DNA of 64,000 nucleotides, taken from positions 1,612,001-1,676,000 of the forward strand of contig NC_009634.1 in the NCBI RefSeq assembly GCF_000017165.1, given 5' to 3'. The position numbers and the translations under genes are program-made. Position 1 is the stretch's first letter. Every line of letters begins with the position of its first letter. Under the pieces are notes generated by a model. It did not search any database and was not told the origin of the DNA. It was given only the letters and a program-made list of their open reading frames with translations. The stretch is from Methanococcus vannielii SB. Its GTDB lineage: Archaea > AGJL01 > Methanococci > Methanococcales > Methanococcaceae. Below are positions 55,373-62,289 of this stretch, one piece after another.

Positions 55373-56341
55373 CTATAAAATCTTTTTAATTTGATTTAGC
55401 ATTTTTTGCTGTCTTTCCTTAGAGTGGGAGTAGTATAGCGTAGTTTCAATGGACTTGTGACCGAGGTACTCTTTTACAATATCAATTGGCATACCTTTGT
55501 CCAGGAGATCTACTGCTCGACCATGTCTTAAACTGTGGATTACTACTCTTTTGTTATCCTGAAGTTTTCCCTTTTTCTTTAATTCTTTGACCGCATTTCG
55601 AAAAACATCGCTCGGACGGTTTCTTTTTAATGGTTCGCCCCTATAGGTTTGGAATAAGTTGTCTCCAGGGTTTTTCTTAATATTTGCTTTTAAACAGTAA
55701 TTTACAAAATCTAACGTGTCTTTTGAGCAGGTAACGATTCTTTCTTCTTTTCCTTTGGTGTCTCTTAATCTGAATTCCCCTTTTTCTAAATCACTGTCCC
55801 CATATTTTAGATTCAAGGCTTCAGAAACTCTTGCACCCGTATCCCATAAAAACCGGATTATCATTGCATCTCTAACTTTTGTAGTGCTTCTTGATTCTAG
55901 AACTTCCATTAAAATCAAGTTTAAAATGTCTGCGCCTAATGAATCGTAATGCTTTATTTCAAAACTCGAAAATCTTTTCCTATCTTCACTTTCATTTTTA
56001 AAGTCGTTTAGGTTTTCGAGTCTCATTAGTTTGTAAAACACTTTTAAAACGTCGTAGTATCTTTTTTGGGTATTTCTTGAAAGTTTCCTTTCGTTTTCAA
56101 GGTAATTGAAGAATCTGACAAAGTCCGAGTTTTCCATATCATTCGGTTCTTTTTCGAGCCGTTCGTATCCAAAATTTAAGAATACTTTTAAACGGTTGAG
56201 GTCCCCTTCGATAGTACTTTCTTTTATTCCGTCAAATTCTCGTTCTGAAACGTATTTATCAATCCATTTTTTTAATTTGGGCGTTTCTTTGATTTCTTCT
56301 TTTTTCGGATTTAATAAGATAAGATTTTTAATATTTTGCAT
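55373..56341 (-). CDS. Tyrosine recombinase, E2 integrase
   Basis: 322 residues, same length as the E1 integrase. By hand, 210 of 322 positions are identical in an ungapped alignment. The catalytic set is conserved at the same numbers: R171, K196, H269, R272, H295, Y304. It probably uses the same tRNA-Ser core, which would explain two elements side by side. It lies 9 bases upstream of the ATPase gene in one operon. Confidence 0.95.
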   Translation of the reverse strand: MQNIKNLILLNPKKEEIKETPKLKKWIDKYVSEREFDGIKESTIEGDLNRLKVFLNFGYERLEKEPNDMENSDFVRFFNYLENERKLSRNTQKRYYDVLKVFYKLMRLENLNDFKNESEDRKRFSSFEIKHYDSLGADILNLILMEVLESRSTTKVRDAMIIRFLWDTGARVSEALNLKYGDSDLEKGEFRLRDTKGKEERIVTCSKDTLDFVNYCLKANIKKNPGDNLFQTYRGEPLKRNRPSDVFRNAVKELKKKGKLQDNKRVVIHSLRHGRAVDLLDKGMPIDIVKEYLGHKSIETTLYYSHSKERQQKMLNQIKKIL

Positions 56342-56374
56342 GATAATTCCCCGTTAGCTAATTTTGTAGTGTTT

Positions 56375-56533
56375 TTAGTAGGATAGGCGCTTTCCGCCGT
56401 CCTCATCTTCGAAAATTGTTATTTTAAGTTTACAAAAATTACAGAATACTTCATAACGTGCCCCTAATGGCCACTTTTCCAGTTTAGTTCCTTCATGTTC
56501 GATCCATGTTCCGCACACGGGACATTTTATCAT
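56375..56533 (-). CDS. Small zinc-ribbon protein
   Basis: 52 residues from the ATG at 56533 (GGGGGAATA upstream). Two cysteine pairs (CPVC and CNFC) about 28 residues apart form a treble-clef or zinc-ribbon site. Such small zinc proteins are common in archaeal viruses and plasmids. It starts 2 bases after the preceding gene ends. Confidence 0.7.
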   Translation of the reverse strand: MIKCPVCGTWIEHEGTKLEKWPLGARYEVFCNFCKLKITIFEDEDGGKRLSY

Positions 56534-56535
56534 AA

Positions 56536-56712
56536 TTATTCCCCCTCTGGAAGTTTCCACTTGTGGATTGCGTCAGGAACAAAAACTAATGCTGTTGATA
56601 TGCTTTTTAAGTCCTCAGACCAATAGCATGTCTTTATAACCCAACCTCCTGGAACGTTCATTCTATGGGTAGCTGAACCTTGACAGATTTCGATTTTTTC
56701 CCAGATGTTCAT
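56536..56712 (-). CDS. Small hypothetical protein, 58 residues
   Basis: The ATG at 56712 overlaps the stop of the upstream gene (ATGA), and the frame closes at TAA 56536-56538. The product begins MNIWEKIEICQGSATHRMN and ends AIHKWKLPEGE. Translational coupling and tight packing support it as real. No family is recognised. Confidence 0.68.
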   Translation of the reverse strand: MNIWEKIEICQGSATHRMNVPGGWVIKTCYWSEDLKSISTALVFVPDAIHKWKLPEGE

Positions 56713-56873
56713 TCTTTCACTTTTCGAGATTCTATGAATTTGTCAGCAACAGCATAGCAGTTTTCCGGAATGTCGCCTAAACTATCGAGTTCTATTAAAC
56801 CAGTTTCAGAAAACCTCAGTTTATCTATCTGATTTATAAAAATAAGTCCTGCAAAAAAATCTCTAGCTTCCAT
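56709..56873 (-). CDS. Small hypothetical protein, 54 residues
   Basis: The ATG at 56873 follows GAAGGGTGGT, and the frame ends at TGA 56709-56711, overlapping the next start by 4 bases. The product begins MEARDFFAGLIFINQIDKLR. It is acidic, with no motif. It is one link in a chain of coupled genes. Confidence 0.68.
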   Translation of the reverse strand: MEARDFFAGLIFINQIDKLRFSETGLIELDSLGDIPENCYAVADKFIESRKVKE

Positions 56874-56874
56874 T

Positions 56875-57090
56875 TTACCACCCTTCAATTCGTTTTAATA
56901 AGTTTTCGTATTCTTCTTTAACTTCCAACATTGCTGAAGCTTCGGGGGCATCTCCCGACCATTCACAAGATTTAATCTCTTTAAAAATCCTTTCAATCTT
57001 TTCAGTTAATGCTGTAATCAACATCTTTTTTTCTTCAGCAGTTATTTTTCCAGGGCAGTAACTGCAGGGTGTAGGTTGAATTACATCCAT
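56875..57090 (-). CDS. Small protein with N-terminal CxxC
   Basis: 71 residues: a CSYC pair near residue 9, then two helices rich in Glu and Lys that could form a coiled-coil hairpin (KITAEEKKMLITALTEKIERIFKEI and EASAMLEVKEEYENLLKRIE). The stop is followed after one base by the next ATG. GAGGGGAAAAT precedes the start. Confidence 0.66.
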   Translation of the reverse strand: MDVIQPTPCSYCPGKITAEEKKMLITALTEKIERIFKEIKSCEWSGDAPEASAMLEVKEEYENLLKRIEGW

Positions 57091-57099
57091 ATTTTCCCC

Positions 57100-57249
57100 T
57101 CATTTCTGTTCGTATTTTTTAAAAATTTCTTCTAATTCCACTTTGAACTTATCAAAGTCTTTTCCTTTTACGTTAAATTCACGAAAGATTATTCCTTTAA
57201 TGTCTGCATTTCCAGTTTCGTAATTTTCGACTTTTAAAATGTCAATCAC
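57100..57249 (-). CDS. Small hypothetical protein, 49 residues
   Basis: The GTG at 57249 overlaps the stop of the preceding gene (GTGA), and the frame ends at TGA 57100-57102. The product begins MIDILKVENYETGNADIKG and ends EEIFKKYEQK. Its reality is supported by coupling on both sides. Confidence 0.62.
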   Translation of the reverse strand: MIDILKVENYETGNADIKGIIFREFNVKGKDFDKFKVELEEIFKKYEQK

Positions 57250-57455
57250 GCTTTCACACCCATTACTTTTCTAAGAAGATTTAACGTCTTATTTTCCATT
57301 TTATCGATAATTTTGTAAGTTTTAACATCGTAACTCGAAAACCTTTCAGGTCCCGAACAGTTGTTTGCAAGTGCTACAAAATCCCCGTTTCTAAACTTTC
57401 GAAGAATCAAGTAGAACACTCCATTTTCCGCTTCTAAAAAATCACCTTCATTCAC
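57246..57455 (-). CDS. Small hypothetical protein, 69 residues
   Basis: Starts MNEGDFLEAENGVFYLILRKF; beta-rich first half, helical end (KMENKTLNLLRKVMGVKA). GAAGGTGAT-like sequence overlaps its start. Not recognised. Confidence 0.62.
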   Translation of the reverse strand: MNEGDFLEAENGVFYLILRKFRNGDFVALANNCSGPERFSSYDVKTYKIIDKMENKTLNLLRKVMGVKA

Positions 57456-57468
57456 ACCAATCCCTCGT

Positions 57469-57699
57469 TTAAGTGGTTAAATAGTCGTGTCTAATTGTTT
57501 TGTAAAATTTCTGTCTTCTTTTAACAGTTTTAGAATCGATCTTTCGCTTTGCAATTTGGTATTCGTCACGTCTTACAAGCCTTAACTCGTAGCCTTCATC
57601 TTTTAAAAATCTTGAAAGGTTTTCAATTTCTCTTTTACTTTGTTTAACGCCGTAGCTTTCTGGAATTTCCCCTTTGTAGATTAAATATTGAAATTTCAT
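57469..57699 (-). CDS. Small basic hypothetical protein, 76 residues
   Basis: Very basic C-terminal half (LRLVRRDEYQIAKRKIDSKTVKRRQKFYKTIRHDY), which suggests nucleic-acid binding. ACGGGGGAA precedes the ATG. The family is not recognised. Confidence 0.62.
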   Translation of the reverse strand: MKFQYLIYKGEIPESYGVKQSKREIENLSRFLKDEGYELRLVRRDEYQIAKRKIDSKTVKRRQKFYKTIRHDYLTT

Positions 57700-57718
57700 G
57701 TTTTTCCCCCGTAAAACC

Positions 57719-58204
57719 TTAAAAAATATCCCTCTTTACTTCTTCTCCGGTACTGCCCAAACAAAGTTTATACTTCTGGTTTGCAGCTTTTTTCGTCAAA
57801 GAATGCTCTTTCCCACATTTTTCACAAACATAGTTTTCACGATGTTCTGAATTGATTAAATCTGATCCGCAACTTTCACAGGTCAGCCTTGCATTATTAA
57901 CGAGGTCTGTCGAAAGTTCAATAATTTCATATCTTTCAGGTCTTATTCTTGCGTAAAAATTCGGATCGTCTGCATAAATCGTTTTGTTTGCCCAGTCTGC
58001 AAGCCTTGCAGCTTCCCCACTGTTTTCACATATCGCAAGTGTTCTCCTGTCAATGTAGTGTTTGGTTTCCAAAAACGATTCAAAGCCGTTTTCTTTTAAA
58101 AACTCTAAAACTTCCTTTCCATCTATTTCCTGTTCTAAAATTTCCCCTAATGTTGTAGATTCTACTTGAATCACCGTGTAAGGCTGTAAGTTTTTTAAAA
58201 TCAA
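57719..58204 (-). CDS. Zinc-ribbon protein of the E2 early operon
   Basis: 161 residues from the TTG at 58204 with GGGTGA upstream. The first about 105 residues are alpha/beta (LEFLKENGFESFLETKHYIDRRTLAICENSGEAARLADWA). A zinc ribbon follows: LTCESCGSDLINSEHRENYVCEKCGKEH. It may be a regulator or a nucleic-acid-binding accessory protein. Confidence 0.66.
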   Translation of the reverse strand: MILKNLQPYTVIQVESTTLGEILEQEIDGKEVLEFLKENGFESFLETKHYIDRRTLAICENSGEAARLADWANKTIYADDPNFYARIRPERYEIIELSTDLVNNARLTCESCGSDLINSEHRENYVCEKCGKEHSLTKKAANQKYKLCLGSTGEEVKRDIF

Positions 58205-58230
58205 TTTTTCACCCGTAAAACTTTAAAAAA

Positions 58231-58434
58231 TTAATTTTTTTCAAGTCCTAATTCTTCAGCAAGTTCGCTGTCCGGTTCAACGACCGTTACGATTAAGGTT
58301 TTTCCAATGTAGTCCTTTGGAAGTGACGGGTACATTGTTGCAGCGTTCCCATGAGCTACCGCGTAGCATACGAAGGACGGTAAAACTTCCCTTTCCTTTC
58401 TCCAACCTTTTTTGGTTATTTGAATAGCAATCAC
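58231..58434 (-). CDS. Small protein, possible AbrB/DUF2080-like, first gene of the E2 operon
   Basis: 67 residues. The segment MYPSLPKDYIGKTLIVTVVEPD resembles the SLPK-x-x-IGK pattern of DUF2080/AbrB-like DNA-binding proteins of archaeal elements, a weak match. The GTG at 58434 lies inside its own ribosome site AAAGGTGAT; an in-frame ATT at 58425 is at the proper distance. It is the promoter-proximal gene of the operon facing the palindromic operator. Confidence 0.55.
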   Translation of the reverse strand: MIAIQITKKGWRKEREVLPSFVCYAVAHGNAATMYPSLPKDYIGKTLIVTVVEPDSELAEELGLEKN

Positions 58435-58491
58435 CTTTAAATTTTAAGTTAAATTTTGAATTTTAAAATTAATTTCTTTTATGAAGTAAAT

Positions 58492-58519
58492 CACTATTGT
58501 GACTTATTTCACAATAGTG
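58492..58519. promoter_or_regulatory. Perfect 11-bp palindromic operator between divergent genes
   Basis: CACTATTGTGA (58492-58502) and TCACAATAGTG (58509-58519) are perfect inverted copies with a 6-base spacer CTTATT. The site lies between the minus-strand operon start (58434) and the plus-strand winged-helix gene (58634), next to TATA-like sequence (58522-58541). The divergent regulator is the natural ligand. Confidence 0.75.
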
Positions 58520-58633
58520 TATAATTATATAGCTATTTATAGTTTATGCTTTTTTGCACAATGTTGAAAAAAAAGACAATACTATTAAAATACCCAATCA
58601 TTACACTTTTATTTAAAAGCAAAAAAAGGCAAG

Positions 58634-59008
58634 ATGATGTTATTAAAACTCTTAACGAAAAAGAACGTTAGAGAAGTCTTAGAACTCTTGGCAAATCACG
58701 GGGAACTTTATTTTAGCGAGATATTTAAGACTTTAGAGATAAATCAAGGAACTTTAAACAAATTAATGACGGAACTTATTGAAAATGACATAGTTAAAAA
58801 AAGAACGGAAGAAGAAGAAGTTGCTCTTCCAAAAGCATACTATAGTTTAACTGATTATGGAAAGGACGTTCTTGAAGTTTACGACCTCGAAAAGAAATTG
58901 GAGGGTAAAAAATCTTCAGGAAATTCAAAAGAATCTTTAAAAATCAATATAGAAAACGTTGGCAGTAATAGCTTGAATAACAGTTTTAATTTCAGTTCAA
59001 AAAAGTAA
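58634..59008 (+). CDS. Winged-helix transcription regulator
   Basis: 124 residues. Residues about 8-85 form a winged helix: KNVREVLELLANHGELYFSEIFKTLEINQGTLNKLMTELIENDIVKKR, then the wing KAYYSLTDYGKDVLEVYDLEKKLEG. The tail is Ser/Asn-rich (NVGSNSLNNSFNFSSKK). It is the only plus-strand gene of E2 and is divergent from the eleven-gene operon, the usual arrangement for a copy-number or maintenance repressor of an element. Confidence 0.85.
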   Translation: MMLLKLLTKKNVREVLELLANHGELYFSEIFKTLEINQGTLNKLMTELIENDIVKKRTEEEEVALPKAYYSLTDYGKDVLEVYDLEKKLEGKKSSGNSKESLKINIENVGSNSLNNSFNFSSKK

Positions 59009-59156
59009 TAGCGCCAGTTTATGTTTTTATTTTTAAACGAGATTGTGTTTGTGAGTTTAAAAAGAGATTGTAATTAATATATTTAAGTGTTTGGTTGGGG
59101 AGTAAAAATTAGTTGTTTTTGGTGGGGGTATGGATTTTACGTGGCTTTAAGGAATA

Positions 59157-60806
59157 TTATTCTTTCGATTGATTTTCTTTTAACTTTTTTAAAATTACTT
59201 CGAGATTTGCTATTTTTGAAATTTCAAGTTCAGATAAATCAAAATGTTTTACCGGATCAGATTTTTCTGAACTTTCTGAATTGCTGAAAAATACGCTGTC
59301 ATAGGTAAATTCTATTTTTTTAGATTTTAAAATATCATTCAGTACTGAATGAACTGCATTATCGTCTAAATTATATAATTTTAATAAATATGCCACCACA
59401 GAACTATTATCGGATAAATCAAATATTAATAAAGATAAATAAAACTTTGTGGCTTCATAAATGTTTTTCCAAGCATATGATTTATTTTTGCCATTAGAAT
59501 GGTGATATACTAATTTAAACAAATAAAGCTTATGAGTATTTATTATTAAATTTAAATCACGTTTTTCAACAGTTTCTTTTAAATTTAACGTCAAGTAGTT
59601 TATTCTAGACATATATGGATTTATAAAGTAAATATGATCGTTATTTGGGATCATTAAATTATCAAAAAGAACGTATAATGTATTTGCCATTTGGCTAATT
59701 ATTCTCTTTAATTGATTTGGATTTTTTAGTGAATAATTTATTATATATTCGTAATAACTCAATACTATGAACAATAGTCCGTTTTTATTAAGGCTTTGTT
59801 TTTCATCCCTACCATCTAAATCTATTTCTAACGTGAATTTGTGAAATAGATCTATAAACTCATCCAATTCATTATCTGATAACACAAAGTTTCTATCTTG
59901 AATTTTTTTAAACATTTTGGATATTTTTTTAGATATTAACCGCATAGCCCATTTTGAATCCCCAATATCGAATCCTACATAACTTAAATTATAATATTTG
60001 TTTAAATAATACTTAAAAAATGATAAATAGGTTTTAAAATCTATTTTCTTAGCAATGTATAATTTATAAAATAAATTTTCAATTTCAGAATATTTATATT
60101 CTAATTTTGGTGAAACAGAAGTTAAATTGAAATCTTTTTTTAAAACGAGGTGGTCACACATACTGAATAGTACATTTATCGGAAAAAATGAAGTTTGATA
60201 CATAAAATCGTTATTATATTTTAACACATCTTTTTCTATTTTTCTAACGTTTATTTTGTTAACAACATACTTTGAAAATGAGTATATGTCTATACTTGAA
60301 ATGGCTACCAAAATAAAACTAATTAAAAGGAAAGTAGTGAATATAAAAAGAAAAATGGGTACGAGAACTAACAATGTACCAAATGGAAATAAATAACCCC
60401 AAAAATTTATAAAAACTAAGTTAACAAGTATCTCGCCATGATTTGACATTAAATACAATGCCAGCACATCCATTGAAAGTGCAAAAAAGTAAACTGCCAA
60501 TATACTTTTAAACCTGCTATCATTTAAAAAAAGAAGTATGGAATCCATCCCGTATTTTGAAAGAATCGTTTGAAGAAGTATGAGTATAAAAGGAATCAAT
60601 ATTCCCAAAAATCCTGCCTGTATTTGTGTAATTATCGCAATTAACTCATAATAATCACCTAATGTACTTTCTGGAGTTAGTGCATACATCATTAATTTTA
60701 TCGTTAAAATTGACACTATGAGCAAGTAAGAAAAACCTAAGAATGAATAATTTTTTAAAATTAAATCCCAAAATGAATCATTAAGTTTTTTGCCAAACCC
60801 GCCCAT
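59157..60806 (-). CDS. Large membrane protein, function unknown
   Basis: 549 residues. The N-terminal about 180 residues contain four or five hydrophobic helices (FLGFSYLLIVSILTIKLMMYAL, IQAGFLGILIPFILILLQTIL, ILAVYFFALSMDVLALYLM, LLVLVPIFLFIFTTFLLISFILVAI). The rest is a soluble, helical, Tyr/Asn/Lys-rich domain. This layout (membrane anchor plus long cytoplasmic region) is frequent among defence or exclusion proteins, but no family is recognised. GAGGGGAG precedes the start. Confidence 0.65.
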   Translation of the reverse strand: MGGFGKKLNDSFWDLILKNYSFLGFSYLLIVSILTIKLMMYALTPESTLGDYYELIAIITQIQAGFLGILIPFILILLQTILSKYGMDSILLFLNDSRFKSILAVYFFALSMDVLALYLMSNHGEILVNLVFINFWGYLFPFGTLLVLVPIFLFIFTTFLLISFILVAISSIDIYSFSKYVVNKINVRKIEKDVLKYNNDFMYQTSFFPINVLFSMCDHLVLKKDFNLTSVSPKLEYKYSEIENLFYKLYIAKKIDFKTYLSFFKYYLNKYYNLSYVGFDIGDSKWAMRLISKKISKMFKKIQDRNFVLSDNELDEFIDLFHKFTLEIDLDGRDEKQSLNKNGLLFIVLSYYEYIINYSLKNPNQLKRIISQMANTLYVLFDNLMIPNNDHIYFINPYMSRINYLTLNLKETVEKRDLNLIINTHKLYLFKLVYHHSNGKNKSYAWKNIYEATKFYLSLLIFDLSDNSSVVAYLLKLYNLDDNAVHSVLNDILKSKKIEFTYDSVFFSNSESSEKSDPVKHFDLSELEISKIANLEVILKKLKENQSKE

Positions 60807-60908
60807 AAACTCCCCTCGATAAATATAATTAAATTTAATTTAAAGCGACTAAGATATTAAATTTTCGAATTGGGTTTTTTGAAAATGTGGGAAAAAAAGT
60901 AAAAAGAG

Positions 60909-61211
60909 TTATTTTTTTGATTTTTTCATCTTGTCATTCCATGAATACATTTCATCATGGTGACCGTAGTTGTCGATGTATATTACATTATTAACTTCAT
61001 CAACAAAATAGAGAATAACAAAAGAATCATGAACATGCATATGCCTAAAACCGGCGAGTTCACCAGTCATTGGAATACCACGATTAGGATATTCAAGGAT
61101 TTTATCAAGCGCGGAATCAATAGCATCTCCATGAACTTTATCTTTTTTAAAAATTTTTTGAAGTTTTTTCTGGACCCGTTTATCACGAATTGCTAATTTC
61201 ATATCACTCAT
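60909..61211 (-). CDS. RelE/YafQ-type toxin
   Basis: 100 residues. Pattern of the RelE fold: KLAIRDKRVQKKLQKIFKKD, MTGELAGFRHMHVHDSFVILYFVDEVNNVIYIDNYGHHDEMY. The paired basic/His residues fit a ribosome-dependent mRNA endonuclease. Its ATG overlaps the antitoxin stop (ATGA, 61208-61211). Confidence 0.82.
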   Translation of the reverse strand: MSDMKLAIRDKRVQKKLQKIFKKDKVHGDAIDSALDKILEYPNRGIPMTGELAGFRHMHVHDSFVILYFVDEVNNVIYIDNYGHHDEMYSWNDKMKKSKK

Positions 61212-61456
61212 TCTAATCCCAAATGTTTTCTTCTGGATTTTTTATCCGTTATATCGATAAATTCAGTACTTTTACTGTGTTCTATTGTTTCTTTTACAAA
61301 TGCAGGGTTATATTCTAAAGCTTCTTTACCGTAGCTTGCAAATTGAGAAATAAACATATCTATTGCGATAGATTTTTTAGGAATTGAATGTTGGGCCTTA
61401 AATATTTCAATAATCCTGTTTGAATCGTCGCTTAAATCGACCTGAACCTGAACCAT
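61208..61456 (-). CDS. Antitoxin of the RelE/YafQ-type module
   Basis: About 82 residues from the ATG at 61456 with GGTGAT upstream. The N-terminus (MVQVQVDLSDDSNRIIEIFKAQHSIPKKSIAIDMFI) has the strand-helix-helix outline of a ribbon-helix-helix DNA-binding domain; the tail (KSTEFIDITDKKSRRKHLGLE) would wrap the toxin. Four operator half-sites lie directly upstream. Confidence 0.75.
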   Translation of the reverse strand: MVQVQVDLSDDSNRIIEIFKAQHSIPKKSIAIDMFISQFASYGKEALEYNPAFVKETIEHSKSTEFIDITDKKSRRKHLGLE

Positions 61457-61467
61457 ATGTATCACCG

Positions 61468-61504
61468 TGATATACCTTATATCATTATGATATAGAGTAT
61501 ATCA
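61468..61504. promoter_or_regulatory. Phased operator of the toxin-antitoxin operon
   Basis: Alternating heptamers TGATATA (61468-61474), TATATCA (61478-61484), TGATATA (61488-61494), TATATCA (61498-61504), each starting exactly 10 bases after the last, one helical turn. Ribbon-helix-helix antitoxins bind such arrays. The array overlaps the ribosome site and probable TATA region of the antitoxin gene, which suits autorepression. Confidence 0.72.
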
Positions 61505-61602
61505 TCAGAGTATATAAAACTTGCAGATCATTGAAGCTAGGGAAAAAAGTTTTTTTATAACATTAGTTTGATTTTTGGATTTAAATGTTTTTTTGGTACA
61601 AA

Positions 61603-62055
61603 CTACTCGGAAAATCTATAATGTGCTGAAAATTCAACAGTTTTTTCAAAAAGACTGTAGTCATTTATTTTAGATAATTTAAGCGACAAAAGACGTATTT
61701 TATCGTTTTTTAACACGTTTAAAGTAATATATACCTCAATATTTTCTTCAGTTATTTTAAAAAGAACATTCAAAGACTTAATCTCTTTTAAATCTGATTT
61801 TTCAACATCAAAGACTTTTGAAGCATCAGGAATCTCTATTCCTCGTAAATCCTGATTCTTTGAAATATCAATAAGAACATTCGAAAAATCCAAAGTTTGT
61901 TCATAAATTGAAGTCGAAAAAAATCTTAAGTAAAGTAGGTCCAAGAACGGATCATAAGAAAATGAAAATCTGTCTCGCATAGTTTCGCCTGATTTTTTAG
62001 GTTTAAGTAAAATCTGTTTTGTAAAATTTATAAAGTTATGGTAAACTTTTTTCAA
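61603..62055 (-). CDS. DUF2283 protein
   Basis: 150 residues at most. The DUF2283 pattern is FSFSYDPFLDLLYLRFF, VLIDISKNQDLRGIEIPDASKVFDV. It is a relative of the protein at 51226, but no DUF4258 toxin gene lies next to it. The true start may be the ATG at 61980 (MRDRFSFSYDP), since no good ribosome site precedes the TTG at 62055. The extra N-terminal frame may be a remnant of a lost partner. The right copy of the 110-bp repeat begins 4 bases upstream. Confidence 0.6.
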   Translation of the reverse strand: MKKVYHNFINFTKQILLKPKKSGETMRDRFSFSYDPFLDLLYLRFFSTSIYEQTLDFSNVLIDISKNQDLRGIEIPDASKVFDVEKSDLKEIKSLNVLFKITEENIEVYITLNVLKNDKIRLLSLKLSKINDYSLFEKTVEFSAHYRFSE

Positions 62056-62058
62056 CTC

Positions 62059-62168
62059 CGTAATAATTCAATCAAGTATGGATAATAACTATATGACTAA
62101 AATGTGACCAAGATGTTAAAAAATACGTTAAATCACGTATGAAAAATAGGTAAAATACGACAGCCAAA
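62059..62168 (+). repeat. 110-bp imperfect direct repeat, right copy (R2)
   Basis: Counterpart of 52504-52613, offset 9,555 bases. See the left copy for the alignment. Being just outside the DUF2283 gene, it may hold that gene's promoter or mark the right edge of E2. Confidence 0.72.
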
Positions 62169-62289
62169 ATTTTGTTAAATACGGATAAAATGAATAGTAT
62201 TAAATAAAATCTTTATGTTACGTGCTTGTTTTACATAAGTCTTCTATCATTTTAATTACCTCAAGATGAAAATATTAAAAAAGAAATAA

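Larger units (their letters stand above)
52273..62168. mobile_element. Second element-like region E2 (boundaries tentative)
   Basis: This region has an integrase closely related to the E1 enzyme, a large replication-type ATPase, a tight operon of tiny genes, a divergent regulator with palindromic operator, iterons and a toxin-antitoxin locus. No third copy of the tRNA core is seen to its right, so the right edge is not fixed. A 110-base imperfect direct repeat brackets it (52504-52613 and 62059-62168). A tandem insertion into the same tRNA, with a decayed or lost right junction, would explain the layout. Confidence 0.5.
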
